Positions 23,846 through 33,415 of a stretch of DNA of 41,891 bases are shown here, piece after piece (within the stretch, counting starts at the first letter, position 1; each line of letters opens with the position of its first letter). The notes below the pieces were generated by a model that was not told where the DNA came from, searched no databases, and worked only from the letters and a program-made list of their open reading frames with translations. Source of the DNA: Bacteroidales bacterium (GTDB taxonomy: Bacteria; Bacteroidota; Bacteroidia; Bacteroidales; UBA12077); the NCBI GenBank assembly GCA_019038645.1, contig JAHOYT010000043.1, positions 1 to 41,891 on the forward strand. The letters run 5' to 3'. The translations under genes and the position numbers were made by a program.

Positions 23846-24946
23846 ATGAAATACATAAAATTTATACTGATTTCATTTACCTTAATATTTTTTTCCTGTT
23901 CCGAAGAAAATATAGCTCCTGACTTTATCAGTCAGGGCTTATACGAAGGATTCTACTTCCCTTCTACATCGTGGAAATATTGCAACCCTGAAGAAGTTGG
24001 TGTAAATTCTAAATTATTATCAGAAGCTCATTTATATATTTCTAATCCTGATTTTGCTACCGATGGGTATGCTATTATTAAAGATGGTTATATAATTGCA
24101 GAAGATTATTTCGGAAATTTTTCAATCAATACAAAACACAAAAGTTATTCAATAGCAAAAAGTTTTACTTCGGCCACAATCGGCATTGCTATTGAAAAGG
24201 GATTTATAAACGATGTTGATGATAAAATTCCGGAATATTATACAAAACTTAACAACGACAATGTTCAGCAATGGAAAAAGGATATTACAATTTCTAATCT
24301 TTTAACCATGACTTCAGGTATTGAATGGTCAGAAAGCGGAGTGTTAACAAATGATATTTTCCAAATGTCTATAAGTGACGATTTTGTTGAATATGTTTTA
24401 AACAAGCAAGTTATAAACGAACCCGGAACAATCTGGTCATATAATAGTGGCGAATCAATGCTATTATCAGGAATAATAAATATTACTACCGGAATGAGCA
24501 TGCTGGAATTTGCCAGCGAAAACCTTCTTGAACCAATTGGAATTGTTAATTTGGAATGGAATTCCGATTCAGAAAATCATACAATTGCAGGATGGGGAAT
24601 AAATGCTACAGTACATGACTATGCCCGTTTTGGATATTTGTATCTGAATAATGGAGCCTGGGAAGGAACACAAATAATATCTGAAGAATGGATAAATAGT
24701 TCGCTTACTCCTTTTAAAAATGATATTCCGTTTTATGGTTATTTGTGGTGGCTCACCGACGAAACTTTTAGTAACAGCTCAGTCAATCTCCCCGATGATA
24801 TTTTTATGGCTATTGGTGCTTTGGGACAATACCTGGTTATTGTTCCGTCAGAGAATCTGATTATCGTAAGAATTGGCCAGGATTTTTATAACGAAAACAG
24901 TTGGCAACCTGAAGAATTTATTCGTTTAGTTCTTAATGCCATCTAA
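23846..24946 (+). CDS. Lipoprotein serine hydrolase (class C beta-lactamase/esterase fold)
   Basis: This is a 366-residue protein of the beta-lactamase-related serine hydrolase family, which includes esterases, DD-peptidases and D-amino-acid hydrolases. The active-site SxxK is 'SYSIAKSF' (S102, K105), the YxN motif is 'WSYNSGESM', and the third motif is 'AIGALGQYL' in place of KTG/HxG. The start is taken at ATG 23846, giving a clean lipoprotein signal 'MKYIKFILISFTLIFFSC' with Cys18. An ATG at 23828 is also possible, and longer forms reaching into the kinase gene would spoil the signal peptide. It starts 61 bases after the kinase gene. Its 3' end overlaps the convergent mqnC gene by 21 bases. 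The substrate is unknown. Confidence 0.85.
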   Translation: MKYIKFILISFTLIFFSCSEENIAPDFISQGLYEGFYFPSTSWKYCNPEEVGVNSKLLSEAHLYISNPDFATDGYAIIKDGYIIAEDYFGNFSINTKHKSYSIAKSFTSATIGIAIEKGFINDVDDKIPEYYTKLNNDNVQQWKKDITISNLLTMTSGIEWSESGVLTNDIFQMSISDDFVEYVLNKQVINEPGTIWSYNSGESMLLSGIINITTGMSMLEFASENLLEPIGIVNLEWNSDSENHTIAGWGINATVHDYARFGYLYLNNGAWEGTQIISEEWINSSLTPFKNDIPFYGYLWWLTDETFSNSSVNLPDDIFMAIGALGQYLVIVPSENLIIVRIGQDFYNENSWQPEEFIRLVLNAI

Positions 24947-26038
24947 ACTATACGGAATTAACTCATATTTCTGATTCCTGAGTTTAGGAACAAATCCAGC
25001 TTCACGAATGGCAATCTGAATTCCCTCAGCATCAAACTTAAAGCTCGCTCCTGCCGACGACACTACATTTTCTTCTATCATAATAGATCCAAAATCATTA
25101 GCGCCTGCATGAAGGCAAATCTGTGCCACATCCTTACCAACTGTTAACCACGAGGCCTGAATATTCTGAATGTTTGGTAACATTATTCTACTTATAGCAA
25201 CTGTTCTTATATACTCTTCAGACCGAACCTCATTTGAAATTCCGGATTCTTTTTGCAAATCAGTATTTTCATCCTGAAAAGGCCACGCAATAAATGCCAA
25301 AAATCCCGGAGAGCTTTCTGGTCTTTCGGCCTGTACATTTCTTAAAGCTATCAGATGTTCTATTCTTTCCTTTTTGGTTTCAATATGTCCGAACATCATT
25401 GTAGCTGAAGTTGCAATATTTAATTTATGCGCTTCACGCATAACATCAAGCCACTGTCGGGCATTTGCTTTTACCGGCGAAATACTTTTACGTACCCTGT
25501 CACAAAGAATCTCAGCTCCTGCTCCGGGCAAACTATCTAATCCCGAATCAATTAACGCTTCCATAATTTCCTTGTATGATTTTTTCTCAAGTCTGGCTAT
25601 ATGAACAATTTCTGGCGGGCCTAAAGCATGCAATTTAATATTTGGATATAGAGATTTTAGCTCACTAAAAAGATTGGTGTAAAAATCCAGCTTAAGCTTT
25701 GGATGTAAACCTCCCTGAAGCAATAACTGATCACCTCCCAGCCTGAATAGTTCTTCAATTTTTTGTTTATATTCATCAATCGATGTAACATAAACATCTT
25801 TATCATTAGGTTTTTTATAAAAGTTACAGAACTTGCATTGCGAAATACAAGCATTTGTAATATTTACATTTCTGTCGATCTGCCAGGTAACTATGTTACC
25901 GGGCTTATGTGCTTGTCTTAAATTATTTGCATTATAAATTAACTCATCAAGTGAAGATTTTTCATACAACAAAAGACCTTCTTCTATTGTTAAAAACTCA
26001 AAGTTTAATGCTTTCTTATATAAATCTGTAAAAACCAT
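24926..26038 (-). CDS. mqnC: Cyclic dehypoxanthinyl futalosine synthase (radical SAM), MqnC
   Basis: MqnC cyclises dehypoxanthine futalosine by radical SAM chemistry in the futalosine route to menaquinone. The 370-residue length fits. The [4Fe-4S] cluster motif is C64-x3-C68-x2-C71 in 'NACISQCKFCNFYKK'. Other family segments are 'LLLQGGLHPKLKLDFY', 'HALGPPEI', 'SLPGAGAEIL', 'SATMMFGHIET' and 'GANDFGSIMIEENVVS'. The related MqnE shares the fold but differs in these stretches, so MqnC is preferred. It is not grouped with other mqn genes in the window. The promoter candidate at 26056-26063 suggests its own transcript. Confidence 0.93.
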   Translation of the reverse strand: MVFTDLYKKALNFEFLTIEEGLLLYEKSSLDELIYNANNLRQAHKPGNIVTWQIDRNVNITNACISQCKFCNFYKKPNDKDVYVTSIDEYKQKIEELFRLGGDQLLLQGGLHPKLKLDFYTNLFSELKSLYPNIKLHALGPPEIVHIARLEKKSYKEIMEALIDSGLDSLPGAGAEILCDRVRKSISPVKANARQWLDVMREAHKLNIATSATMMFGHIETKKERIEHLIALRNVQAERPESSPGFLAFIAWPFQDENTDLQKESGISNEVRSEEYIRTVAISRIMLPNIQNIQASWLTVGKDVAQICLHAGANDFGSIMIEENVVSSAGASFKFDAEGIQIAIREAGFVPKLRNQKYELIPYSLDGIKN

Positions 26039-26055
26039 GTTTTAAAATGTGAACA

Positions 26056-26063
26056 CAAAACTA
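26056..26063 (-). promoter_or_regulatory. Candidate -7 element of mqnC
   Basis: Minus-strand TAGTTTTG matches TAnnTTTG, 17 bases before the mqnC ATG. A TTG lies 16 bases further upstream, slightly closer than usual for a -33 element. Confidence 0.35.
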
Positions 26064-26157
26064 ATCAAATTAAATCTCTCAATTTAATTAAGAGACCTCT
26101 AATAATTCAAGGATCAAAATTATTAACTTTACAATCTTTAACCAAAAATGTTTAACC

Positions 26158-27591
26158 ATGAATATTAAAATAACTAAAATAAAAGAAATTCAGGTTGACT
26201 TACCTGTCATATACCTTGCTGAAAAAGAAGAAGATTTAATAAACCTATCCTTTTCTCCATCCGAATTTGAGTATATAAAAACCCAAACTTCGGATAAAAA
26301 AGCCAACATTAAAATTAATTCATATCCTAAGTGGTCGTACATAGCATGGGTTAATACTGAAAAAGAACAGCACATTGTAAAAGAAAAATTACGAAGAGAA
26401 GCTGGAAAACTTTATAGCGACATAAAGTTAAATAAACACAGTAAAATTTTAGTAGTTGATTTATGTAATAATGCTGAATATACTTTAGCATTTACTGAAG
26501 GTTTAGCGTTAAGTCATTACCAGTTTCTAAAATATTATAGCGACCCTGTCGAAAAGAAAAATCATCTTGAAGAAATTCTCATCTACAACACGCTAGTTGA
26601 TGACAAACAAATATCTGAACTTAATTTTTTGCTTGAATCAGTTTATAGTACCAAAGATCTGGTAAATGAACCTGTTTCTTTTTTAAATGCAGATCAGCTA
26701 TCGCTTGAAATTAAAAAACTTGGAGAAACAGCAGGATTTGAAGTAGAAGTGTTTAATAAAAAGAAAATTGAATCCTTAAAAATGAATGGTTTATTAGCTG
26801 TAAACAAAGGTAGTATTGATCCACCAACATTTACCATATTAACCTGGAAACCTGATAATGCAGTTAACAAGAACCCTTTTGTTCTGGTTGGTAAAGGAGT
26901 TGTTTACGATACGGGTGGGCTGAATATTAAAACCGGCAACTATATGGATAACATGAAATCCGACATGGCGGGTGCTGCAGCAGTAGCAGGTACAATTCAC
27001 TCAATTACTAAAGCAAAACTCCCTGTTTATGTTATTGGTTTAGTTCCGGCAACAGATAATCGTCCAAATGGAAATGCCTATGCTTCGGACGACATTATCA
27101 CAATGCATAGCGGAACTACGGTTGAAGTAAAAAATACAGATGCGGAAGGTCGTTTAATTCTTGCAGATGCTTTAAGTTTTGCTAAAAAATTTAAACCTGA
27201 ATTAGTTATTGATCTGGCTACACTAACAGGTTCTGCACATGCAGCAATTGGTGATTTGGGAATTGTAGCTATGAGTAATGTTAAAGACGATCATTTTGAA
27301 CAACTAAAAATATCAGGGAATAATGTTTATGAGAGAATTGTAGAATTTCCAATTTGGGAAGAATACGATGAAATGTTAAAGTCTGATATTGCTGATATTA
27401 AGAATATTGGTGGTACGGAAGCCGGAGCAATAACAGCAGCTAAATTCCTTGAACATTTCACGGATTATCCCTGGATACATTTAGATATTGCTGGACCTGC
27501 TTTTCTAACTAAACATGATAATTACAGAGGTATAGGAGCAACTGCAGTTGGTGTAAGGTTACTTTTCAATTTTTTCCGCAATCAGCAGTAA
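26158..27591 (+). CDS. pepA: Leucyl aminopeptidase, M17 family
   Basis: This cytoplasmic two-metal aminopeptidase of 477 residues removes N-terminal residues from peptides. The catalytic C-terminal domain contains the metal ligands and catalytic residues: K246 and D251 in 'VGKGVVYDTGG', catalytic K258, D269 in 'MKSDMAGAA', and D328 and E330 with catalytic R332 in the M17 signature 'NTDAEGRL'. The N-terminal macro-like domain (about 1-160) is divergent and does not clearly resemble E. coli PepA, as is usual in the family. It is divergent from mqnC and stops 82 bases before pdxA. Confidence in the family is high; the physiological role (peptide turnover) is generic. Confidence 0.93.
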   Translation: MNIKITKIKEIQVDLPVIYLAEKEEDLINLSFSPSEFEYIKTQTSDKKANIKINSYPKWSYIAWVNTEKEQHIVKEKLRREAGKLYSDIKLNKHSKILVVDLCNNAEYTLAFTEGLALSHYQFLKYYSDPVEKKNHLEEILIYNTLVDDKQISELNFLLESVYSTKDLVNEPVSFLNADQLSLEIKKLGETAGFEVEVFNKKKIESLKMNGLLAVNKGSIDPPTFTILTWKPDNAVNKNPFVLVGKGVVYDTGGLNIKTGNYMDNMKSDMAGAAAVAGTIHSITKAKLPVYVIGLVPATDNRPNGNAYASDDIITMHSGTTVEVKNTDAEGRLILADALSFAKKFKPELVIDLATLTGSAHAAIGDLGIVAMSNVKDDHFEQLKISGNNVYERIVEFPIWEEYDEMLKSDIADIKNIGGTEAGAITAAKFLEHFTDYPWIHLDIAGPAFLTKHDNYRGIGATAVGVRLLFNFFRNQQ

Positions 27592-27673
27592 TTTTATAAA
27601 TCAAATTATTAAAAATATTATCATTAATTTTGTTTCTTTAATTTGTTTAACGCTTGACAATATAAAACTCAAT

Positions 27674-28735
27674 ATGATTCAGAATAAAATAGTTGTTGGA
27701 ATATCGCACGGAGATATAAATGGAATAAGCTATGAGGTTATTATCAAATCATTGATGGATAACCGAATTTTTGATTTTTGCATACCAGTTGTTTACGGAT
27801 CTGCAAAAGTTGCCGCCTATCACAGAAAAGCATTAAATATTGCCAATTTTAGTTTTAATAATATTAGGTCAGCTGGTGAAGCAAATGTTAAAAGAGCTAA
27901 TATTATTAATTGCCTCGACGATAATGTTCGGGTTGAATTAGGTAAATCAACAAATATTGCAGGCGAATCTTCATTAATCTCATTGGAAAACGCAGTAAAT
28001 GATTTAAAAAATGGTCTTATCGACGTTCTGGTTACTGCACCAATTAATAAAGATAATATCCAGTCAGAAAAATTCAATTTTCCCGGACATACAGAATACC
28101 TTACGAGGGAATCTGAATCAAAAGAATCGTTAATGCTAATGGTTAGTGAAAACATAAAAGTTGGTGTTGTAACAACACACTTGCCATTAAAAGATGTTCC
28201 TGAAGCAATTACAGAAGAGGCGATTCTAAGTAAGCTTAAAATAATGAATAAAAGCCTTATGCAAGACTTCAGAATAAGGAAACCTAAAATTGCTGTTCTG
28301 GGATTAAATCCACATGCCGGGGACAGTGGCTTGCTTGGGACTGAAGAGGTTGAGATTATTATTCCTGCTCTTAAAAAAGCAAAAGAAGAAGGGATTTTAG
28401 CACTTGGCCCATATCCTGCCGACGGTTTTTTTGGAAGCGATAATTTCAAAAAATTTGATGCAGTACTTGCAATGTATCATGATCAGGGGTTAGCACCTTT
28501 TAAAGCATTGGCATTTAATTCAGGTATTAATTATACCGCCGGACTTGATTTTATAAGAACATCTCCCGGACATGGAACTGCCTATGAAATAACAGGACTT
28601 GGAAAAGCTTCAGAAGATTCTTTCAGGAATGCTATATATGTTGCGTGTGACATATACAGAAACAGAGCTGAGTTTAGTGAAATTAATAAAGACCCTCTTC
28701 AACATTACGATATTTCAGATAAAGAACAAGAATAA
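27674..28735 (+). CDS. pdxA: 4-hydroxythreonine-4-phosphate dehydrogenase PdxA
   Basis: PdxA oxidises 4-phosphohydroxy-L-threonine with NAD(P) in the DXP-dependent route to pyridoxal phosphate. The 353-residue protein has the family's ordered motifs: N-terminal 'VGISHGDINGISYEVI' (the Bacteroidota form of GDPxGIGPE), 'FPGHTEYLT', 'GLNPHAGDSGLLG', 'MYHDQGLAPFK' and 'FIRTSPGHGTAYEI'. The histidines in these segments are the metal and substrate ligands. No pdxJ is adjacent in the window. A strong terminator 22 bases after the stop ends the transcript, which may also include pepA. Confidence 0.94.
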   Translation: MIQNKIVVGISHGDINGISYEVIIKSLMDNRIFDFCIPVVYGSAKVAAYHRKALNIANFSFNNIRSAGEANVKRANIINCLDDNVRVELGKSTNIAGESSLISLENAVNDLKNGLIDVLVTAPINKDNIQSEKFNFPGHTEYLTRESESKESLMLMVSENIKVGVVTTHLPLKDVPEAITEEAILSKLKIMNKSLMQDFRIRKPKIAVLGLNPHAGDSGLLGTEEVEIIIPALKKAKEEGILALGPYPADGFFGSDNFKKFDAVLAMYHDQGLAPFKALAFNSGINYTAGLDFIRTSPGHGTAYEITGLGKASEDSFRNAIYVACDIYRNRAEFSEINKDPLQHYDISDKEQE

Positions 28736-28757
28736 CAATACCTGTTATAATAGCTTT

Positions 28758-28785
28758 AAGGCTGACCTTACCGTCAGCCTTTTTT
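28758..28785 (+). terminator. Rho-independent terminator of pdxA
   Basis: AAGGCTGAC (28758-28766) and GTCAGCCTT (28773-28781) form a perfect 9-bp stem with a 6-base loop and a T-run to 28785. Confidence 0.9.
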
Positions 28786-28857
28786 ATTAATGTTATACAA
28801 CATAATAATCAGCGAATTAAGCCACAACAACCGCTATTATTATGGCAAATAATTTAG

Positions 28858-28865
28858 TAAATTTG
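28858..28865 (+). promoter_or_regulatory. Candidate -7 element of the malic enzyme gene
   Basis: TAAATTTG is a perfect TAnnTTTG match. It would give a leader of about 60 bases before ATG 28933. Just upstream, AATAAT-c-AGCG (28804-28814) and CGCTATTATT (28832-28841) form a 10-bp bulged inverted repeat that could be an operator. Confidence 0.4.
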
Positions 28866-28932
28866 TTGGTTTCTTATTAGATTATTATCTGTTCAAGAAA
28901 TTACAAACTAAAATAATAATACGGAGGTATTT

Positions 28933-30387
28933 ATGTCAAAAATTGATCTTTCTTTAAAAAATCTGGACGAATTATTCCCTAAAGACTTTTCACAAGAACA
29001 AATAGCAAAAGCGAAAACAATTTTCTTAAAAGAACTGGCTTTATCAAGTCATGAATTTTATGGTGGAAAAATGCAAACAATGCCTAAAGCTGGTGTTTAC
29101 GGCTTTAACTGGTTTAATGTTTATTATACACCGGGGGTTTCAAAAATATCTACATCAATACGCGATAATAATGATACTTCTTTTAAATTATCAAATAGAA
29201 GTAATATGGTTGCTGTAGTATCAGATTCAACACGTGTTTTAGGTGATGGTGATTGTACTCCTCCGGGAGGATTAGGGGTAATGGAAGGAAAAGCTTACTT
29301 AATGAAATACCTCGCAGGTGTAGATGCTGTTGCATTATGCGTTGATAGTTATAACGAAAAGGGAGAACATGATCCTGATAAGATTATTAATTTTGTAAAA
29401 ATGCTTCAGCCTAGTTTTGGAGCTGTTAACCTTGAAGATATATCACAACCAAACTGTTATAAGGTACTGGATACATTGAGAGATGAATGTGATATCCCTG
29501 TATGGCACGACGATGCTCAGGGAACAGGTTCTGTAACTGTAGCCGGACTAATAAACGCTTTACGGATTGTGAAAAAAGACATGAAGGATGTTAAGGTGGT
29601 GTTGTATGGAGCTGGTGCATCAAATACAACAATTGCCCGTTTAATTATTCATGCAGGAGCTGATCCTGAGAAAATGACTCTATTCGATTCGCGTGGTGGT
29701 TTGCATACAGACCGCGAAGATATAAAAGCTGACCCCAGGTTTTATCGCAAGTGGGAACTTTGTGAAAAAACAAACCCAAATAAAATTAATGATGTAGCTG
29801 AAGCTTGTAAAGGCGCAGATGTTCTTATTGCCTTAAGCAAGCCAGGACCTGATGTTGTTAAGCCGGAATGGATAAAGAGTATGGGAACCAAACCAATTGT
29901 TTTTGCATGTGCAAATCCTGTACCTGAGATTTACCCTTATGCCGCAAAAGAAGCAGGAGCATACATTGTTGCAACAGGTCGTGGTGATTTCCCAAACCAG
30001 GTTAATAATTCATTAGGATTTCCTGGAATCCTAAAAGGAGCATTATTAGTTCAGGCAAGAAAAATAACGGACGAAATGGCTGTTACAGCTGCTTATTCTA
30101 TGGCTAATTATGCAGAAAAAAATGGTATTAATCCTGATTATATTATGCCAAAAATGGACGAAACTGAAATGTTTGCCCACGAAGCTGCTGATGTTGCAAT
30201 GGAAGCAATTAAAAACGGAGTTGCGCGCATTGAGTTAACCTGGGACGAAGCATTTAACCGTACCATGGCTGATATAAAACAAACCAGAGACACGATTGAC
30301 ATGATGATGAAAAATGGTTTTATTCCTGAACCGGATACTAAGATGCTTGAAGATGCTTTAAAAGTAGCAGTTGATGCCGTAAAATAA
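28933..30387 (+). CDS. Malic enzyme (oxaloacetate-decarboxylating malate dehydrogenase)
   Basis: Malic enzyme converts malate to pyruvate and CO2, reducing NAD(P), and links the TCA cycle to pyruvate. The 484 residues show the malic N-terminal domain with 'YTPGVSKIS' and 'VSDSTRVLGDGDCTPPGG' (family: NDGTAVLGLGDxGxxAG) and the metal-binding 'VWHDDAQGTGSVTVAGL'. The NAD(P)-binding domain has 'VVLYGAGASNTTIARL', then 'FACANPVPEIYPYAA' and 'ATGRGDFPNQVNN'. The form is a short bacterial one without the C-terminal phosphotransacetylase domain of MaeB. NAD versus NADP use cannot be decided by eye. A GGAGG 5 bases before the ATG is a rare clear Shine-Dalgarno sequence in this window. Confidence 0.93.
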   Translation: MSKIDLSLKNLDELFPKDFSQEQIAKAKTIFLKELALSSHEFYGGKMQTMPKAGVYGFNWFNVYYTPGVSKISTSIRDNNDTSFKLSNRSNMVAVVSDSTRVLGDGDCTPPGGLGVMEGKAYLMKYLAGVDAVALCVDSYNEKGEHDPDKIINFVKMLQPSFGAVNLEDISQPNCYKVLDTLRDECDIPVWHDDAQGTGSVTVAGLINALRIVKKDMKDVKVVLYGAGASNTTIARLIIHAGADPEKMTLFDSRGGLHTDREDIKADPRFYRKWELCEKTNPNKINDVAEACKGADVLIALSKPGPDVVKPEWIKSMGTKPIVFACANPVPEIYPYAAKEAGAYIVATGRGDFPNQVNNSLGFPGILKGALLVQARKITDEMAVTAAYSMANYAEKNGINPDYIMPKMDETEMFAHEAADVAMEAIKNGVARIELTWDEAFNRTMADIKQTRDTIDMMMKNGFIPEPDTKMLEDALKVAVDAVK

Positions 30388-30409
30388 TCAGGGATCTATA
30401 AAATAAATT

Positions 30410-30444
30410 AAATAGAGTTATTGTAAAAATAACTCTATTTTTTT
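30410..30444. terminator. Shared bidirectional terminator
   Basis: AAATAGAGTTAT (30410-30421) and ATAACTCTATTT (30429-30440) form a perfect 12-bp stem with a 7-base loop. T-rich sequence follows on the plus strand (to 30444). It terminates the malic enzyme transcript and can also serve the convergent protease gene, whose stop codon (30435-30437) lies inside the stem. Confidence 0.8.
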
Positions 30445-33242
30445 ATCAATATCTTGGTAGTGTAATATTTATCATCAGAATAAATCTGTATAAAACAGAC
30501 ACCTTCTACCATGCTTCCGTCATCAATTGTAACATGATTATTCGAAGAATCAAGCTTTCCGGTTTGCAGAGTTTTTCCTGTAATATCAATTATTTTATAA
30601 TTAACATCTGTTATGTAATCCTTGGTATTTAAATAAACTGTAAAACTTCCGGTGTTGGGATTTGGGTATATCAGAATGTTGTTTTGCCACACCGAATCAG
30701 GCTTTTTCACTTCGGGATTCTCAATGCCATATACTACAAGGTATTGTGGTTGTGATGCAGAACCACAAATATCAACATAATAATCACCGTCCTCAACAAT
30801 TTCATGTAATTGATTTGTAGCTCCATCAATTGGGTTTTCGTTAAGGTACCATTGATTTCCATAAGGAGAACTTGATGTTAACTTATTTCCCGTAACAACG
30901 AACGCCGAAGTAGAAATATCAAATACTACTACAGAATTAATTTCTTCTTTTATATAAGTGTCATTTACAGTAAGTCTGGTTTGTTTAATTCCACCTGAAA
31001 TATATTCTACTGTGTGAGGTCCTTTCCCGAAAGTGGTTTCAGGTATAGCTGTTTTTCCAAACTCCCATTTCAAGATATTGGAATTGTCAATTGTTGTTGA
31101 AAATATAACATCGTCATTAATGCAAACAGAATCTCTGCTAACGCTAAATACCGGTAAAAGATAATTCCCGTCCTCTTTAAGAGAAACACTATCTATACAA
31201 ATTCCATAACCACCCAAACCAATCGCTTCAAAAGCTATCTGATAATTATCTGATAAATCAGGTAATGAAACTGATTTCTTCTCCCATAACGAAACATCAG
31301 TATTATAAGATCTTATTTCTTTCCATTCTTCTAAGTCATTGTTTTTATACACAATTTTTAACTCATCAATATTAACTCCCTGCTCCTGCATGTTAAGATA
31401 AAAAGATAACACCACATTTGTATTTCCGGAAAAATCAAACCGGGGCATTACAAGTTTTGAAGATTCTCCGGTTATATCATAAAAATACGCGTTTACACTA
31501 CCTTCATAAGCTGTGTCAATTAATCCTGAATAGCCACCTGCTTTAAACTCCCAGCCTGTGGGTTCATCGGATCTTTCTTCATACCAGGACTGTGGTAACG
31601 AAAGCTGTCCTTCAAAATCTTCACCAAACGGTGTAAACAATGAATCCATTGATCTTATATAAATAATGTTTGAAGGATCGGATTCTCCTCCTGCTGTAAT
31701 TTTAGCAGTAACATAATATTTGTAAACACTGTCCTTGTAAGCCGCCAAATCCTGATAATCTGTGCTTACTGAATTATCATATAAGCCAGAGTTTCTGTAA
31801 ATATTATAATAATCGATATTCGCTGTATCTATTACTTCATTCCATGAAAGATTAACAACCGTATCTGTTAAAGAAGCCTTTAGATGCGATGGTATTGTAT
31901 CATAGGGAAGATATCCTCCAAGAGAAATTATTCCTGAATTATCAGGATCGAGCCATGAATTTAAACTGAAATTCGGTTCAGTATAGTCCTGCCATGCATG
32001 ATGAAACTGAAGATAGTAATCATTAAAATTATAGCTACAACTGGCATCGCCGCCGGTTAAATCACCAATTAATTCACCATTCTGATTAAACAACGGAGAT
32101 CCCGAAGACCCACCTTCTGTTGTTCCCTCGTCCCACTCATCTATCCACCAATGTGTATAAACATTGTAGCCTTCACTATAATCATTTGTTGTTGCTCCAT
32201 CATATGATTTTGTAATCTTCTTAATATCTCCGCTGGGGTGATGTATTGACGTAACGCTTGCGGGATCTGTAATATCTCTGTTCCAGCCCGAATAATAAGG
32301 TTTATATTCAGACGGAGGATCAAGGCTTAGCTCTAAAAGAGTAAAATCAAGTGTATTTACGGGAGGTGCTGCAATAATAACCGAGCCCGATATTGTTTGA
32401 TCAACAGGACCATCGGCATTAATACAATCAGGGCTCTCATAATTAAAATAAAAGACAGCAGCTGAAGCATCATAATCACTATTAATGCAATGATTAGCAG
32501 TTAAAAAATATGGATTTCCATTATTGTTAGTATTGTTAATTAACGCCCCTGAGCAAAGCCATCCATTATATGTTATTTTACATACCGAATGTTTTGCCAT
32601 TTGCCATAACGAATCCGTTTCACAATTAATATTTATATTACACAATCCGGAATTTCCAAAACCTTTGGTATCTTTAGTAAGATAATGTAGAATATCTTTG
32701 TAGTCATGTGCAATATTAGTAATATGTATTTCTCCGATAAAATCAACCTCTTTGGGCTCATAATATTCAATAACAATTTCGTCTCCTTTTACCGGAGCTA
32801 CCGGCAAAATGTAATTCCATTTATTATTTTTATACGTAAACGCACCCCTTACATGACTTTTATCTGTATTATAAATATGTAGTTTTGCTCCGGGAGGAAT
32901 CCTGTAATGATTAAAAAGAACGCTTAAAGAATAAGCCCCCGGTGATTTAATTTTTAAATACCAAGCTTTATCACCTTCAGGAAGAGTCTTCCATATCCCA
33001 TAGTGTTCAGTATCAATATCCACTTCAATATTATCAGCAAACCTGAATGATTTTAAACCAGAATTTAAATGTTCTTTATCCTCTTTTTCCAGTTTTTTAA
33101 TATTTATTTCTTCTAAAAGAACTACTGGTATTTCAAAATCATACTGTAATCTAACCGGCAATTGCATCTTGTCAGAAACCTGTCCAAAAGCCTGATTACA
33201 GGTGAATAAAAAGAATCCTGTCAAAACAAATAAATACTTCAT
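30435..33242 (-). CDS. Secreted trypsin-fold (lysyl-endopeptidase-like) protease with T9SS sorting domain
   Basis: This 935-residue exported protein has a signal peptide (1-21, 'CNQAFGQ'), an N-terminal prodomain-like beta region (about 22-195), and a chymotrypsin-fold serine protease domain (about 200-445). The catalytic residues are visible: H251 in 'FLTANHCI', D299 in 'NTLDFTLLEL' and S380 in 'GGSSGSPLF'. The domain has several cysteines and resembles bacterial lysyl endopeptidases. A fibronectin-III-like segment (about 452-530), a jelly-roll/MAM-like segment (about 540-700) and a PKD/Ig-like region follow. The last 80 residues are a type A T9SS C-terminal domain with 'IYPNPNTGSF', 'KIIDITGKTLQTG' and the terminal 'TTKILIKK'. 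It should be exported by Sec and then through SprA, whose gene lies divergently 771 bases away. Confidence 0.9.
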   Translation of the reverse strand: MKYLFVLTGFFLFTCNQAFGQVSDKMQLPVRLQYDFEIPVVLLEEINIKKLEKEDKEHLNSGLKSFRFADNIEVDIDTEHYGIWKTLPEGDKAWYLKIKSPGAYSLSVLFNHYRIPPGAKLHIYNTDKSHVRGAFTYKNNKWNYILPVAPVKGDEIVIEYYEPKEVDFIGEIHITNIAHDYKDILHYLTKDTKGFGNSGLCNININCETDSLWQMAKHSVCKITYNGWLCSGALINNTNNNGNPYFLTANHCINSDYDASAAVFYFNYESPDCINADGPVDQTISGSVIIAAPPVNTLDFTLLELSLDPPSEYKPYYSGWNRDITDPASVTSIHHPSGDIKKITKSYDGATTNDYSEGYNVYTHWWIDEWDEGTTEGGSSGSPLFNQNGELIGDLTGGDASCSYNFNDYYLQFHHAWQDYTEPNFSLNSWLDPDNSGIISLGGYLPYDTIPSHLKASLTDTVVNLSWNEVIDTANIDYYNIYRNSGLYDNSVSTDYQDLAAYKDSVYKYYVTAKITAGGESDPSNIIYIRSMDSLFTPFGEDFEGQLSLPQSWYEERSDEPTGWEFKAGGYSGLIDTAYEGSVNAYFYDITGESSKLVMPRFDFSGNTNVVLSFYLNMQEQGVNIDELKIVYKNNDLEEWKEIRSYNTDVSLWEKKSVSLPDLSDNYQIAFEAIGLGGYGICIDSVSLKEDGNYLLPVFSVSRDSVCINDDVIFSTTIDNSNILKWEFGKTAIPETTFGKGPHTVEYISGGIKQTRLTVNDTYIKEEINSVVVFDISTSAFVVTGNKLTSSSPYGNQWYLNENPIDGATNQLHEIVEDGDYYVDICGSASQPQYLVVYGIENPEVKKPDSVWQNNILIYPNPNTGSFTVYLNTKDYITDVNYKIIDITGKTLQTGKLDSSNNHVTIDDGSMVEGVCFIQIYSDDKYYTTKILIKK

Positions 33243-33268
33243 ATTATTTTTAAGGTGAAATTGTTTTT

Positions 33269-33276
33269 CAAAAATA
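33269..33276 (-). promoter_or_regulatory. Candidate -7 element of the secreted protease gene
   Basis: Minus-strand TATTTTTG matches TAnnTTTG, 26 bases before the ATG at 33242. No well-spaced -33 element is seen. Confidence 0.35.
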
Positions 33277-33375
33277 CCAATTTAATTAAAATAAATAAGT
33301 AAGCAAATATTTTTATTCAAATCATCATTTATCGAATTTCAACAAATAATTATTTTCTCAGATTTTTCAAAACCT

Positions 33376-33383
33376 TATTTTTG
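33376..33383 (+). promoter_or_regulatory. Candidate -7 element of ruvA-sprA
   Basis: TATTTTTG matches TAnnTTTG, 32 bases before the ruvA ATG. It is about 100 bases from the divergent protease promoter candidate. Confidence 0.4.
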
Positions 33384-33415
33384 TGTATTTTTAACGTTTA
33401 TTTTAATAAATATTT

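Noticed and set aside
27820-28449. 209-codon open frame on the minus strand across pdxA
   Set aside because: It is fully antisense to a gene with clear PdxA motifs, and its translation is Ser/Leu/Ile-rich without any recognisable motif.
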